64,000 nt of DNA from Marinobacter sp. JH2. Lineage in GTDB: Bacteria; Pseudomonadota; Gammaproteobacteria; Pseudomonadales; Oleiphilaceae. Under the pieces are notes generated by a model that searched no databases, had not been told where the DNA came from, and saw only the letters and a program-made list of their open reading frames with translations. Every line of letters begins with the position of its first letter. Position 1 is the stretch's first letter. The stretch spans positions 2,976,001 to 3,040,000 of the forward strand of contig NZ_CP037934.1 in the NCBI RefSeq assembly GCF_004353225.1, given 5' to 3'. Position numbers and translations under genes: made by a program. Shown one piece after another: positions 1-8,360 of this stretch.

Positions 1-5
1 CCCCC

Positions 6-209
6 ATGCTTAAAATCGCCATCGTCATACTGCTGTTTGCCGTCATCGCGAGCTTGTTCAGCGGTCTGTTTTTCTTGATCCACGATGGCGGCAAAACCCG
101 GCGAGTGGTGAACTCCCTGGCGGTCCGGGTTGCCTTAAGCGTAATGTTGCTCGTCCTGTTATTGATCGCGCTCTGGTCCGGTTCGATTACCCTCAACCCG
201 ACACCGTAA
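6..209 (+). CDS. DUF2909-type twin-transmembrane protein
   Basis: A 67-residue protein made almost only of two hydrophobic segments (about residues 4-27 and 39-60) joined by a short basic loop (KTRR). This is the layout of the small twin-transmembrane DUF2909 family, which in Pseudomonas and relatives sits beside the cytochrome c oxidase genes, usually next to a SURF1 gene. Here it converges on ctaE with a 13-bp gap, which matches that setting. Its function is not established; a role in oxidase assembly is inference from context. The start lies only 6 bases from the window edge, so an upstream start cannot be excluded. Confidence 0.7.
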   Translation: MLKIAIVILLFAVIASLFSGLFFLIHDGGKTRRVVNSLAVRVALSVMLLVLLLIALWSGSITLNPTP

Positions 210-222
210 TCGACTCCGGCGC

Positions 223-1110
223 TCAAAGTACGTAAACAAACACGAACAACCCTAGCCAAACCACATCCACAAAGTGCCAATACCAAGATGCGGCTTCAAA
301 GCCGAAATGGTTGTCTTCGGTAAAGTGGCCTTTGGAGATCCTGATCAGCATGACCGCCAGCATAATGGTACCCAACAGCACGTGTGCCCCGTGAAACCCG
401 GTCAGCATGTAGAAGGTGCTGCCGTATATTCCGGACTGCAGAGTTAGGTCTAGGTCACTGTAGGCATGGGCATATTCGTATCCCTGTACGAACAAAAACA
501 CCACGGCCAGTGCCAGCGTCAGACCCAGCCACAATTTCACTTTGGCCCGATTACCGGCTTTAAGCGCATGGTGGGCTATGGTCACCGTAAAAGAAGACGT
601 AACCAGCAAAAGGGTATTCACCAACGGAAGTCCCCAAGGGCCAACGACTTCTTTAGGCCCCCGATAGGCCTCCGGGTCCGGGTTATTTACCAAAGGCCAG
701 CTGGCCTGAAAGCCTTCCCAGAGCATGTTGGTGCTGCCTTTGTCCCCCTCGCCACCCAACCAGGGCACGACAAACATTCGAACGTAAAAAAGCGCGCCGA
801 AGAACGCGGCAAAGAACATCACCTCAGAGAAAATGAACCAACTCATACCCCAACGGAACGAACGGTCCATCTGATCGCTGTACAAGCCAGCCCGGCTTTC
901 ACGAATCACACTGCCGAACCAACCGAACAGCATGTAAGCCATAATCAATGCGCCAATCCAGAACATCACCCATGAGCCGGTGGTACTTTCACCTTGATTG
1001 CCATTGACCATGATTGATGCGGCACCGTAGAGGGTGACCCCAAGGCCAACGGTGGCGACAATAGGCCACTTACTCTGTTCGGGAACGTAGTAGGTCTGGT
1101 GATCCGCCAT
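223..1110 (-). CDS. ctaE: cytochrome c oxidase subunit III
   Basis: Integral membrane subunit III of the aa3-type haem-copper oxidase, which stabilises the catalytic subunit and proton uptake. The 295 residues show the usual seven hydrophobic helices, the early GASIMV segment, a FFGALFYVR stretch in the third helix region, and the C-terminal block HFGFEAASWYWHFVDVVWL that is diagnostic of the family. It is the last gene of the minus-strand cta operon, 16 bp after ctaG, and presumably shares the promoter upstream of ctaC. The ATG start is supported by a GAGAG-type sequence just upstream. The call is secure. Confidence 0.96.
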   Translation of the reverse strand: MADHQTYYVPEQSKWPIVATVGLGVTLYGAASIMVNGNQGESTTGSWVMFWIGALIMAYMLFGWFGSVIRESRAGLYSDQMDRSFRWGMSWFIFSEVMFFAAFFGALFYVRMFVVPWLGGEGDKGSTNMLWEGFQASWPLVNNPDPEAYRGPKEVVGPWGLPLVNTLLLVTSSFTVTIAHHALKAGNRAKVKLWLGLTLALAVVFLFVQGYEYAHAYSDLDLTLQSGIYGSTFYMLTGFHGAHVLLGTIMLAVMLIRISKGHFTEDNHFGFEAASWYWHFVDVVWLGLFVFVYVL

Positions 1111-1126
1111 AGTACTCTCCGATGGC

Positions 1127-1717
1127 TTAGCCGTTATTGTTGGTTATTGTGTCTGCCGTTGCAGGGCCAGAAACTTCCACGGGCTTACCCTGATCGTACA
1201 GGGTGTAAGACAACGTCAGCTTGGTGATGTGTTCAGGCAACTCTGGGTCCACGATAAAAACCAGCGGCATCTCCACGCTTTCGCCAGCCTCCAGTGGCTG
1301 CTGGTTGAAGCAAAAGCACTCGGTCTTGTGGAAATACAGAGTGCCTTCCGAGGGTGACAGGCTGGGCACTGCTTGCCCCACCATGTCATTGCCGGTGGGA
1401 TTGGCCGCAAAGAACTTCACGGTCATCGGTTCACCGGGGTGGACCATCACACTGCGCACCACTGGCCGGAACTCCCAGCTCATACCGGGGCCATTACTGG
1501 CCAGAAACTGAACGGTAACCGTTCGATTCTCATCCACCTGTTCACTGGTTCCCGCTTCATAGCGGCCACTGGTTTTGCCGTTTATTCCGGTGATGTCACA
1601 AAACACGTCATACAAAGGAACCAGGGCAAATCCAAACGCGAACATACCCACCACGCCGGCCATGCACCAGGCAATGACCCGGCTGTTACTGCGCTTGCCT
1701 TGCTGCTGATCAGCCAT
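1127..1717 (-). CDS. ctaG: cytochrome c oxidase assembly protein CtaG/Cox11
   Basis: A 196-residue copper chaperone of the Cox11/CtaG family that delivers copper to the CuB site of subunit I. One N-terminal membrane anchor (about residues 15-36) is followed by a periplasmic immunoglobulin-like domain. The copper-binding CFCF motif is at residues 134-137, in the sequence KTECFCFNQQPL. It lies between ctaD and ctaE (24-bp and 16-bp gaps), the order used in Pseudomonas, so chaperone and substrate are made together. Length and motif match the family. Confidence 0.95.
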   Translation of the reverse strand: MADQQQGKRSNSRVIAWCMAGVVGMFAFGFALVPLYDVFCDITGINGKTSGRYEAGTSEQVDENRTVTVQFLASNGPGMSWEFRPVVRSVMVHPGEPMTVKFFAANPTGNDMVGQAVPSLSPSEGTLYFHKTECFCFNQQPLEAGESVEMPLVFIVDPELPEHITKLTLSYTLYDQGKPVEVSGPATADTITNNNG

Positions 1718-1741
1718 GACAAAACTCCCGGTTACTTCACT

Positions 1742-3316
1742 TCAGGGGGGGGTTGTGAAGGTGTGATAAGGAGCAGGCGAGGGCACAGTCCACTCCAGAC
1801 CTTCTGCTCCATCCCACGGTTTGGCCGGCGCTTTCTCACCGCCCCGGGCACACTTCACTACGATGAACAGGAACAACAATTGAGTGGCGCCAAACATAAA
1901 GGCGCCAATGCTCGACACCATATTGAAGTCCGCGAACTGCAGCGCATAATCCGGAATCCGCCGTGGCATGCCCGCCAAACCGAGGAAATGCATGGGGAAG
2001 AACGCCAGATTCATGCCCACAAACGATAACCAGAAATGTGTTTTGGCGAGCGTTTCGTCGTACATGTTGCCGGTCCATTTGGGCAACCAGAAATAAGCGG
2101 AGGCAAAGATACCGAAGATAGCGCCCGGCACCAGCACATAGTGGAAGTGCGCCACTACGAAGTAGGTGTCGTGATACTGAAAGTCAGCCGGCGCAATGGC
2201 CAGCATCAAACCGGAAAATCCGCCGATCGAGAATAGGATGATAAAGGCCACCGCAAACAACATAGGCGCCTCAAAACTCAGCGAACCCCGGAACATGGTG
2301 GTTACCCAGTTGAACACCTTCACCCCGGTGGGTACCGCAATCAACAAAGTTGCGTACATGAAGAACAGTTGCCCCGCCAGCGGAATGCCAACGGTAAACA
2401 TGTGGTGCGCCCAGACCAAGAACGACAGCAGCGCGATCGCACCGGTGGCGTACACCATCGACGGATAGCCAAACAGCGGCTTGCGGGAAAACGCCGGCAC
2501 AATATGGGAGATGGCCCCGAAAGCCGGCAGGATCATGATGTAAACCTCAGGATGCCCGAAGAACCAGAACACATGCTGGAACAACACCGGATCTCCGCCG
2601 CCCGAGGCATCGAAGAAACTGGTGCCGAAGTTAATATCCATCAGCATCATGGTGACCGCGCCTGCCAATACCGGCATCACAGCAATCAACAGGAACGCGG
2701 TAATCAACCAGGTCCAGACGAACAACGGCATTTTCATCAGGGTCATGCCCGGCGCACGCAGGTTCAGGATGGTGGCGATTACGTTGATGGCACCCATGAT
2801 GGATGACACGCCCATAATGTGGATGGCGAAAATGAAGAAGGTGGTGCTTGGTGGCCCGTAGGTGGTGGATAACGGCGCATAGAAGGTCCAGCCGAAGTTG
2901 GGTGCGCCGCCTTCCATAAACAGCGTGGATACCAGGATCAGGAAGGCACAGGGCAGCAGCCAGAAACTCCAGTTATTCATCCGTGGCAACGCCATATCGG
3001 GCGCACCAATCATCAGCGGCAACATCCAGTTAGCCAAGCCTACGAACGCAGGCATGACCGCACCGAACACCATAATCAGCCCATGCATGGTGGTCATTTG
3101 ATTAAAAAACTCGGGCTGAACAATCTGCAAACCCGGCTGGAACAATTCCGCCCGTATGACCATCGCCATGCTGCCACCCAGCAAGAACATAGCAAAGCTG
3201 AAAATCAGGTACATAGACCCGATGTCTTTATGGTTGGTGGTCAACAACCAACGGCTGATGCCTTTGGCTGGGCCGTGGTGATGTTCCTGGTTGTGGGTAT
3301 CTGCAACCGCACTCAT
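1742..3316 (-). CDS. ctaD: cytochrome c oxidase subunit I
   Basis: Catalytic subunit I (524 residues, about 12 membrane helices) of an aa3-type oxidase. All ligands can be placed: haem a His78 (TMHG) and His392, CuB His255, His304 and His305 (WAHHMF), haem a3 His390 (VVAHFHYVL), and the cross-linked Tyr259 within HPEVY. Glu257 in the same motif is the D-channel glutamate of type A1 oxidases. The N-terminal TTNHKDIG block is also typical. It follows ctaC by 57 bp. Nothing is missing, so a functional proton pump is expected. Confidence 0.98.
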   Translation of the reverse strand: MSAVADTHNQEHHHGPAKGISRWLLTTNHKDIGSMYLIFSFAMFLLGGSMAMVIRAELFQPGLQIVQPEFFNQMTTMHGLIMVFGAVMPAFVGLANWMLPLMIGAPDMALPRMNNWSFWLLPCAFLILVSTLFMEGGAPNFGWTFYAPLSTTYGPPSTTFFIFAIHIMGVSSIMGAINVIATILNLRAPGMTLMKMPLFVWTWLITAFLLIAVMPVLAGAVTMMLMDINFGTSFFDASGGGDPVLFQHVFWFFGHPEVYIMILPAFGAISHIVPAFSRKPLFGYPSMVYATGAIALLSFLVWAHHMFTVGIPLAGQLFFMYATLLIAVPTGVKVFNWVTTMFRGSLSFEAPMLFAVAFIILFSIGGFSGLMLAIAPADFQYHDTYFVVAHFHYVLVPGAIFGIFASAYFWLPKWTGNMYDETLAKTHFWLSFVGMNLAFFPMHFLGLAGMPRRIPDYALQFADFNMVSSIGAFMFGATQLLFLFIVVKCARGGEKAPAKPWDGAEGLEWTVPSPAPYHTFTTPP

Positions 3317-3373
3317 GAAAACCCCCGTTACCGCCGTTTTTTATGGCTGGTGATTGTTGTTATCTGGCGTCAA

Positions 3374-4498
3374 CTACTCTTTATTCTTGAAATCGAAGAT
3401 CTCTTTCGGCGTGACCATCTCACCGGTGTTGTTACCCCACGCGTTCCGCTCGTAGGTAATCACAGCCGCCAGGTCGACCTCGCTCAACTGCCCACCAAAA
3501 GCCTGCATTGCGGTGCCAGAGACGCCGTTCACCACAATATCGATGTGGGCCGCCATATCGCCGGTAGCAATCGGGCTATCCTTCAACGCCGGGAAGGCCG
3601 GGGGCATACCCGCCCCGTCTGGCTGGTGACAGCTCGCACAGGCACTGGCATAGGCTTTCTCGCCACGCGCCATCAGCTCATCCAAGTTCCAATCTTTTTG
3701 GGTAAGCTGCCGCTCCGCTTCGGCGGCCTCTTTTTGCTCTGCCACCCAGGCAACATATTCCTCTTCAGGTACGGCCTCGACCACCACAGGCATGAAGCCA
3801 TGGTCCTTGCCGCACAGCTCCGTGCACTGCCCACGGTAAATCCCGGGTTCGTCCACTCGGGTCCAGGTTTCATTGATAAAGCCCGGAATAGCGTCTTTCT
3901 TCACGCCAAATTCGGGCACCCACCAGGAGTGGATGACATCGTTAGCGGTCAACAGAAAACGAACCTTCTTACCAACCGGAATGACCAGCGGCTTATCGAC
4001 CTCCAGCAGATAGTTTTCTCCCTTCGCCTGACGGTTCTCAATCTGATCACGAGGAGTCGACAAGCTGGAGAAATAACCGAAGTCGTCATTGATATACTCA
4101 TACTGCCAGCGCCATTGATACCCGGTGATCTTGATATCGACCTCGGATTCTGTGGTGTCGTACATTTCGATGAGGGTAGCCGTGGCTGGCACCGCCATAG
4201 CGACCAGAATCGCGAACGGAATGGCGGTCCAGAGTACTTCCACCAACGTGTTTTCATGGAAGTTGGCCGCTTTATAGCCCTGCGACTTGCGGTGGGCAAA
4301 GATCGACCAAAACATGACCCCGAACACCACCACACCGATGGCAACGCAGATCCATAAAATGGTCATGTGAAGGCTGAAAATCTGATTGCTGGTACCGGTT
4401 ACACCCGGCGTCATATTCATGGTCCAGTCGGCCATGACAACAGTCGGAAGCAACAGACCAGTAACTAGGGCAAGTGCCCGCTTGGCATGCACGCGCAT
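3374..4498 (-). CDS. ctaC: cytochrome c oxidase subunit II with C-terminal cytochrome c domain
   Basis: Subunit II (374 residues) receives electrons and passes them to subunit I. Order: signal peptide (about 1-23), two membrane helices (about 43-67 and 88-110), cupredoxin domain, then a fused c-type cytochrome domain. CuA ligands are visible: His190, Cys225, Glu227, Cys229, His233 and Met236. The haem-binding CASCH is at 287-291, so the oxidase is of the caa3-like layout. An acidic/basic linker (about 245-280) separates the two electron-transfer domains. First gene of the operon. The ATG is preceded by GGAGA at suitable spacing. The promoter should lie in the 191-bp divergent region shared with the MATE gene. 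Confidence 0.97.
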   Translation of the reverse strand: MRVHAKRALALVTGLLLPTVVMADWTMNMTPGVTGTSNQIFSLHMTILWICVAIGVVVFGVMFWSIFAHRKSQGYKAANFHENTLVEVLWTAIPFAILVAMAVPATATLIEMYDTTESEVDIKITGYQWRWQYEYINDDFGYFSSLSTPRDQIENRQAKGENYLLEVDKPLVIPVGKKVRFLLTANDVIHSWWVPEFGVKKDAIPGFINETWTRVDEPGIYRGQCTELCGKDHGFMPVVVEAVPEEEYVAWVAEQKEAAEAERQLTQKDWNLDELMARGEKAYASACASCHQPDGAGMPPAFPALKDSPIATGDMAAHIDIVVNGVSGTAMQAFGGQLSEVDLAAVITYERNAWGNNTGEMVTPKEIFDFKNKE

Positions 4499-4616
4499 AC
4501 TGTGTCTCCACAGAGTGTTATTCTTGTCGGATTTTGCGTCATCCCTCAGCGGTTCGTTCTAATGCTCGCAACACCAGAACATCCGCGAGTGAAAGCCTGC
4601 TTATGGATACATCGAT

Positions 4617-4636
4617 AATCAGTGTAGACACTGATT
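4617..4636. promoter_or_regulatory. 20-bp palindrome between ctaC and the MATE gene
   Basis: Two perfect 9-bp arms (AATCAGTGT and ACACTGATT) separated by AG form a dyad in the 191-bp divergent intergenic region. It lies 118 bp before ctaC and 53 bp before the MATE exporter start. The size and symmetry fit an operator for a dimeric repressor, but no regulator gene lies beside it and the site is not one I can name. No T-run follows, so it is not a terminator. Confidence 0.4.
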
Positions 4637-4689
4637 AGCAAAACACTAAAAATCCCATTAAACCTAAATGAGATAAATGGCCCGTTTTA

Positions 4690-6030
4690 ATGAGAAATTT
4701 GCATAAAAGGATCTTCAACCCAACGGACCATCGCCTTTGGCTGCTTGCCTGGCCGCTGATGCTGACGAACCTCACGGTGCCACTTCTGGGGTTGGTGGAT
4801 ACCGCCGTGCTGGGCCATCTGGATAACCCGGAGTATCTCGGCGCGGTTGCTGTTGGCGCGAACCTGTTCAGTATTTTGTACTGGACCTTCGGTTTTATGC
4901 GCATGGGGACCACCGGGCTCGCCGCCCAAGCTTGGGGCCAACAGGATTCCTTCGCCCAAGTTGCGCTGTTGGTGCGCTCATTAATGCTTGCGGTCGGCAT
5001 AGGCCTGCTACTGATTCTGTTTCATCAGCCTTTGATCACCCTTGGTTTGCATTTGATGAACCCGAGCCCTTCTGTGGCTGAGCTGGCGGCTGAGTACGCC
5101 TCGATTCGTATCTGGAGCGCCCCCGCGGTTCTGTGCCAATACACGTTAGTGGGTTGGCTGATTGGTACCCAGTATCCCCGGGGCCCAATGGTGATGCTGA
5201 TCATAGCCAACGGCATCAACATAGCACTGGATATTTTCTTCGTGACTGTCTTGGGCTGGAACAGCCGTGGCGTTGCCATGGCCACCGTTCTGGCCGAGTA
5301 CGGCGCCACCGCGATCGGTTTCGTCATCGTGCTCAAGCGCATGCCCGACGGTCAAACGCTGACCAAGGAGCTGTTCGGACAAATTTCCGATTATTTACGC
5401 ATTCTTCAGGTCAATCGTTTCATTATGGTGCGCACCATCGCTTTACTGCTGGTGCTAGCCTTTTTCACCGCGCAGGGAGCCCGGCAAGGAGACATTATTC
5501 TTGCCGCCAATGCGGTCTTGATCACCTTCCTACTGGTTATCTCCAACGCGCTCGATGGTTTTGCCAATGCCGCCGAAGCATTGATCGGCGAAGCCATTGG
5601 CAAAAACAGCAAAGATCAGTTTAAAACCGTATTCAGCAGCGCCCTACGCTGGTCGATATGGGGTGCACTGCTACTTACGATTGCGTTCGTGCTTGGCGGC
5701 CGTTGGTTGATCAGTTTGCTGACCGACATTGAGGGAGTCCAGTTCACAGCTTGGCAGTATCTACCTTGGCTCTGGTTACTGCCTTTCGCCGCAGTCTGGG
5801 GATTCCTTCTGGATGGCGTCTTTATCGGCGCTACCCGCACCCGGGAGATGCAAAACACGATGTTGTTTTCAGCACTCGTGGTGTTTCTTCCGATTTGGTG
5901 GCTAACAACCGGCTGGGGCAATCACGGTTTGTGGCTGTCACTGATCAGCCTGATGCTGGCCCGAGCCGCCAGCATGGGCTGGCTATGCTGGCAGTACACG
6001 CGCCACGATCTCTGGTTTCGATCTCAATAA
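4690..6030 (+). CDS. MATE family efflux transporter (DinF-like)
   Basis: A 446-residue inner-membrane protein with about twelve hydrophobic helices. The N-terminal half carries the MATE pattern PLMLTNLTVPLLGLVDTAVL followed by GHL and the AAQAWGQQD segment, most like the DinF branch. MATE exporters move cationic drugs or other organic substrates out of the cell using Na+ or H+ gradients; the substrate here cannot be read from sequence. Transcribed divergently from the cta operon. No convincing Shine-Dalgarno precedes the ATG, so the start is less certain than the family. Confidence 0.88.
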   Translation: MRNLHKRIFNPTDHRLWLLAWPLMLTNLTVPLLGLVDTAVLGHLDNPEYLGAVAVGANLFSILYWTFGFMRMGTTGLAAQAWGQQDSFAQVALLVRSLMLAVGIGLLLILFHQPLITLGLHLMNPSPSVAELAAEYASIRIWSAPAVLCQYTLVGWLIGTQYPRGPMVMLIIANGINIALDIFFVTVLGWNSRGVAMATVLAEYGATAIGFVIVLKRMPDGQTLTKELFGQISDYLRILQVNRFIMVRTIALLLVLAFFTAQGARQGDIILAANAVLITFLLVISNALDGFANAAEALIGEAIGKNSKDQFKTVFSSALRWSIWGALLLTIAFVLGGRWLISLLTDIEGVQFTAWQYLPWLWLLPFAAVWGFLLDGVFIGATRTREMQNTMLFSALVVFLPIWWLTTGWGNHGLWLSLISLMLARAASMGWLCWQYTRHDLWFRSQ

Positions 6031-6188
6031 GCCAAAATCGAACGTCCGCAGTTGTAACGTTATTTAACACTCGGCGGCAGCAACCTCGAGAATTTTGGCT
6101 ACAATAACCAGAAATGGCAGGCATGTCGTGGCGGCCAGCCACCCCATCACCTGCTTCCGGTTGCTCTTAGTAAAACCAAGGAGGGGCC

Positions 6189-6878
6189 TTGCGACCTCAA
6201 CTCGTACACAAAGCGGCGTCTCCTGCAATGACACCACAAGCAGTACTCGAGATTATTGCTCAGGCTCGACGAAAAGAAGCTCGCTCCGGCCAGTTTCTGC
6301 GCCAGATGAAGGAAAAAGTGACCCGGTTACCGGCGTCTATTGTGGTGGGGGGGTCGAACCCTGCTACCAACCTGTTCCAGTTCGCCATCGAATACATCGA
6401 AATGGCCCCCCGTTTGATCGAATGCGTAGACGCATGCGCTCAGGAAGCCGGCATCAGAGAACTGTTCAAACCGTTCATCGCCGGCGCGGCCCAATACTTC
6501 ACCCAGCCTTCGGTTTTACTGGTTCAGTACGACGGTTTGGATGGGCTGCTCATCCGCGCCTACATGTGCCATCGTCTGATGGAGGAGATGCACGACAACA
6601 ACCGTTCTATTCGTGCCAGCGAACTCATCGACCTGGAGGCCACCCGGGCCAACTTGCTGGTCCATGAGTTAATTGGCGAACCCTTTGCGAATGAACTCGA
6701 TGACGCCATTACCATCACGGTACTTCAGATTGCCGGAACGCCCGATTACTACAGCCTTGATCTCGAACCTTTCGTAAATCAGGTCAACAACCGTGCCTGG
6801 GACTGGATGCGCCAATTTTGGGAGCACCTGCTGGATCGAAACCACATTCAGTTTTCACTCAGACCAGGTATGCTTTAA
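6189..6878 (+). CDS. hypothetical helical protein, unrecognised
   Basis: I do not recognise this 229-residue protein. It is mostly amphipathic helix, with no signal peptide or membrane segment, is acidic overall, and ends in LRPGML. It contains many paired aromatic and acidic residues (EYIEMAPRLIE, DWMRQFWEHLL). Two starts are possible: a TTG at 6189 with AAGGAGG about 4 nt upstream, or an ATG at 6228 with no clear ribosome site. I prefer the TTG because of the strong but tightly spaced Shine-Dalgarno. The gene stands alone, 158 bp after the MATE gene and 118 bp before DoxX. Confidence 0.6.
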   Translation: MRPQLVHKAASPAMTPQAVLEIIAQARRKEARSGQFLRQMKEKVTRLPASIVVGGSNPATNLFQFAIEYIEMAPRLIECVDACAQEAGIRELFKPFIAGAAQYFTQPSVLLVQYDGLDGLLIRAYMCHRLMEEMHDNNRSIRASELIDLEATRANLLVHELIGEPFANELDDAITITVLQIAGTPDYYSLDLEPFVNQVNNRAWDWMRQFWEHLLDRNHIQFSLRPGML

Positions 6879-6996
6879 CCCTCCGGGAATGATCCAGTCC
6901 TCGCTTTACTCCGCTGCTTCCTGACTACTCAGCAACACGCTAAACTAAGCGCGCAACTTACCTTACTGGTTGAAATAATTAAGGAGATACACTGTC

Positions 6997-7383
6997 GTGT
7001 TGGACAATGCAGACTTGGGAAAACTGATTATTCGACTCACTCTTGGCGGCCTTCTGCTATTCCACGGAGTGTCTAAGTTGCTCAACGGCGTTGGCTTTAT
7101 CGAAGGCCAGTTAGCCAGCCACAACCTACCGACCATCTTGGCGTATGGCGTTTACATCGGTGAAATTCTTGCACCCTTGATGATTATTCTGGGTTACCAG
7201 ACTCGTATCGGTGCGCTCATCGTTGTCTTCAACATGATTGTGGCCATCGCGCTGGTGCACAGCCATCAACTTCTTTCTCTCGGCAGCAATGGCGGCTGGT
7301 CATTAGAACTGCAAGGCTTTTTCTTATTCTCGGCTTTAGCTCTCATCTTCCTCGGCCCGGGCCGATACAAACTGAAAAACTGA
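6997..7383 (+). CDS. DoxX family membrane protein
   Basis: A 128-residue protein with four hydrophobic helices and the DoxX-type opening LGGLLLFHGVSKLLNG. The family is widespread and includes subunits of quinone- or thiol-linked oxidoreductases, but the role of lone DoxX proteins is usually unknown. The GTG start at 6997 has AAGGAG ten bases upstream; a TTG three bases later is a less good alternative. It is a single gene ending just before the remains of a diguanylate cyclase on the other strand. Confidence 0.85.
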   Translation: MLDNADLGKLIIRLTLGGLLLFHGVSKLLNGVGFIEGQLASHNLPTILAYGVYIGEILAPLMIILGYQTRIGALIVVFNMIVAIALVHSHQLLSLGSNGGWSLELQGFFLFSALALIFLGPGRYKLKN

Positions 7384-7386
7384 GCA

Positions 7387-7935
7387 TCAATCAACGGTGG
7401 TTGTCTGGCTATCACGCCAGACCACTACCCGGTTGCGACCTGTATTTTTGGCTCGGTAAAGCGCTTCATCCGCGCGCCGTACCGGGCAAGCAGATCAATA
7501 GAACGCTGCACTTCGTTATCGATGGCATGGGCGACCGCGACCAGGCAATCGTCTCCGGTTAGGTGGCCCAAGGAATCATTCATTTTTTTGAAGTGATCGA
7601 CATCCAGCATTATCAGGCTCAGTTCCTGACCATGACGCACGGCCCGCTGCCATTCCTCATTCAATTTCTCGTCAAAACGACGACGATTGGCAACACCGGT
7701 CAGACCATCGGTCAAACTCGCCGCTTTAAGCAACTCATTGGCACTTTGCAGCTCCTCAGTCCGTGCCTGAACCCTGCTCTCCAGCATTAGATTAGCTTCG
7801 CGCTGAACTGCCAACGCGCTCACCATAAGGCACTTCTAACCATTGAAAAGCCATGTTGCCCGACAGAGCCGCAGGGCTAATCAGATACAGTAAAATAAAT
7901 AGAATAGCTCTCACAAGACGTCTACCATTGCTCAT
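7387..7935 (-). pseudogene. decayed GGDEF (diguanylate cyclase) gene
   Basis: Three fragments of one gene are visible in different frames. At 7935-7792 a 47-codon frame opens with MSNGRRLVRAILFILLYLIS, a signal peptide or first helix, and stops. At 7826-7425 lies a coiled-coil plus the first half of a GGDEF domain (TDGLTGVANRRRFDE, then LDVDHFKKMNDSLGHLTGDD and LLARYG). Immediately after RYG the frame is lost, and in another frame the last part of a GGDEF domain appears (ADEALYRAKNTGRNRVVVW, stop at 7387). The catalytic GG(D/E)EF loop and about 60 residues around it are deleted, as is whatever sensor lay between the signal peptide and coiled coil. The remnant cannot make cyclic di-GMP. Confidence 0.88.
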
Positions 7936-8015
7936 CGGCCGGCTGAAAATTCTGGTTCGACTGGCTGGACGTTACGCACACACTGAGCATAGCTCACTTC
8001 GCACGGGGCAACACT

Positions 8016-8249
8016 ATGAGCCGATCGCCGCAAACTATTACACCGGGCCGCTACCGCCACTATAAGGGCCGGGATTACGAGGTCATTGGCTTGGCCCAAC
8101 ACAGCGAAACCGAAGAGTCGCTTGTGGTCTACCGTTGCTTATACGGCGACCACAGTTTATGGGTGCGGCCGCTCAGTATGTTTCGTGAAACCGTTCAGGT
8201 TGCTGGAGAAGACGTACCTCGGTTTGCCCGGTTAGACTCCAACGATTAG
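8016..8249 (+). CDS. DUF1653 domain protein
   Basis: A 77-residue protein that is essentially one DUF1653 domain: the GRYRHYKGRDYEVIG opening, the central hydrophobic VVYRCLYGD and the WVRPLSMF block are all present. These small soluble proteins are common in Proteobacteria; function is unknown. The ATG is preceded by GGGG at seven bases. A hairpin with a T-run follows downstream (8319-8346), so it is probably a single transcription unit. Confidence 0.85.
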   Translation: MSRSPQTITPGRYRHYKGRDYEVIGLAQHSETEESLVVYRCLYGDHSLWVRPLSMFRETVQVAGEDVPRFARLDSND

Positions 8250-8318
8250 TTACATAAGCACTTTGACTGACACGGCTATTTCCTGCACATTAGCCCACTT
8301 TTCGTACCGCTGGTGCCT

Positions 8319-8346
8319 TGAAGGTGCCAGCTCACCTTCAGTTTTT
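8319..8346 (+). terminator. intrinsic terminator after DUF1653 gene
   Basis: Eight-base arms TGAAGGTG and CACCTTCA with a six-base loop, followed by GTTTTT. It lies 70 bp after the DUF1653 stop and 15 bp before the next ATG, so it separates the DUF1653 gene from the antiporter gene. Confidence 0.7.
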
Positions 8347-8360
8347 AGCCGGAGTTTGCC

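Noticed and set aside
3083..4357. A long open frame of 424 codons on the plus strand opposite ctaD and ctaC
   Set aside because: It lies antisense to two genes with complete catalytic motifs, has no ribosome site and no family features; it is a by-product of GC-rich codon use.
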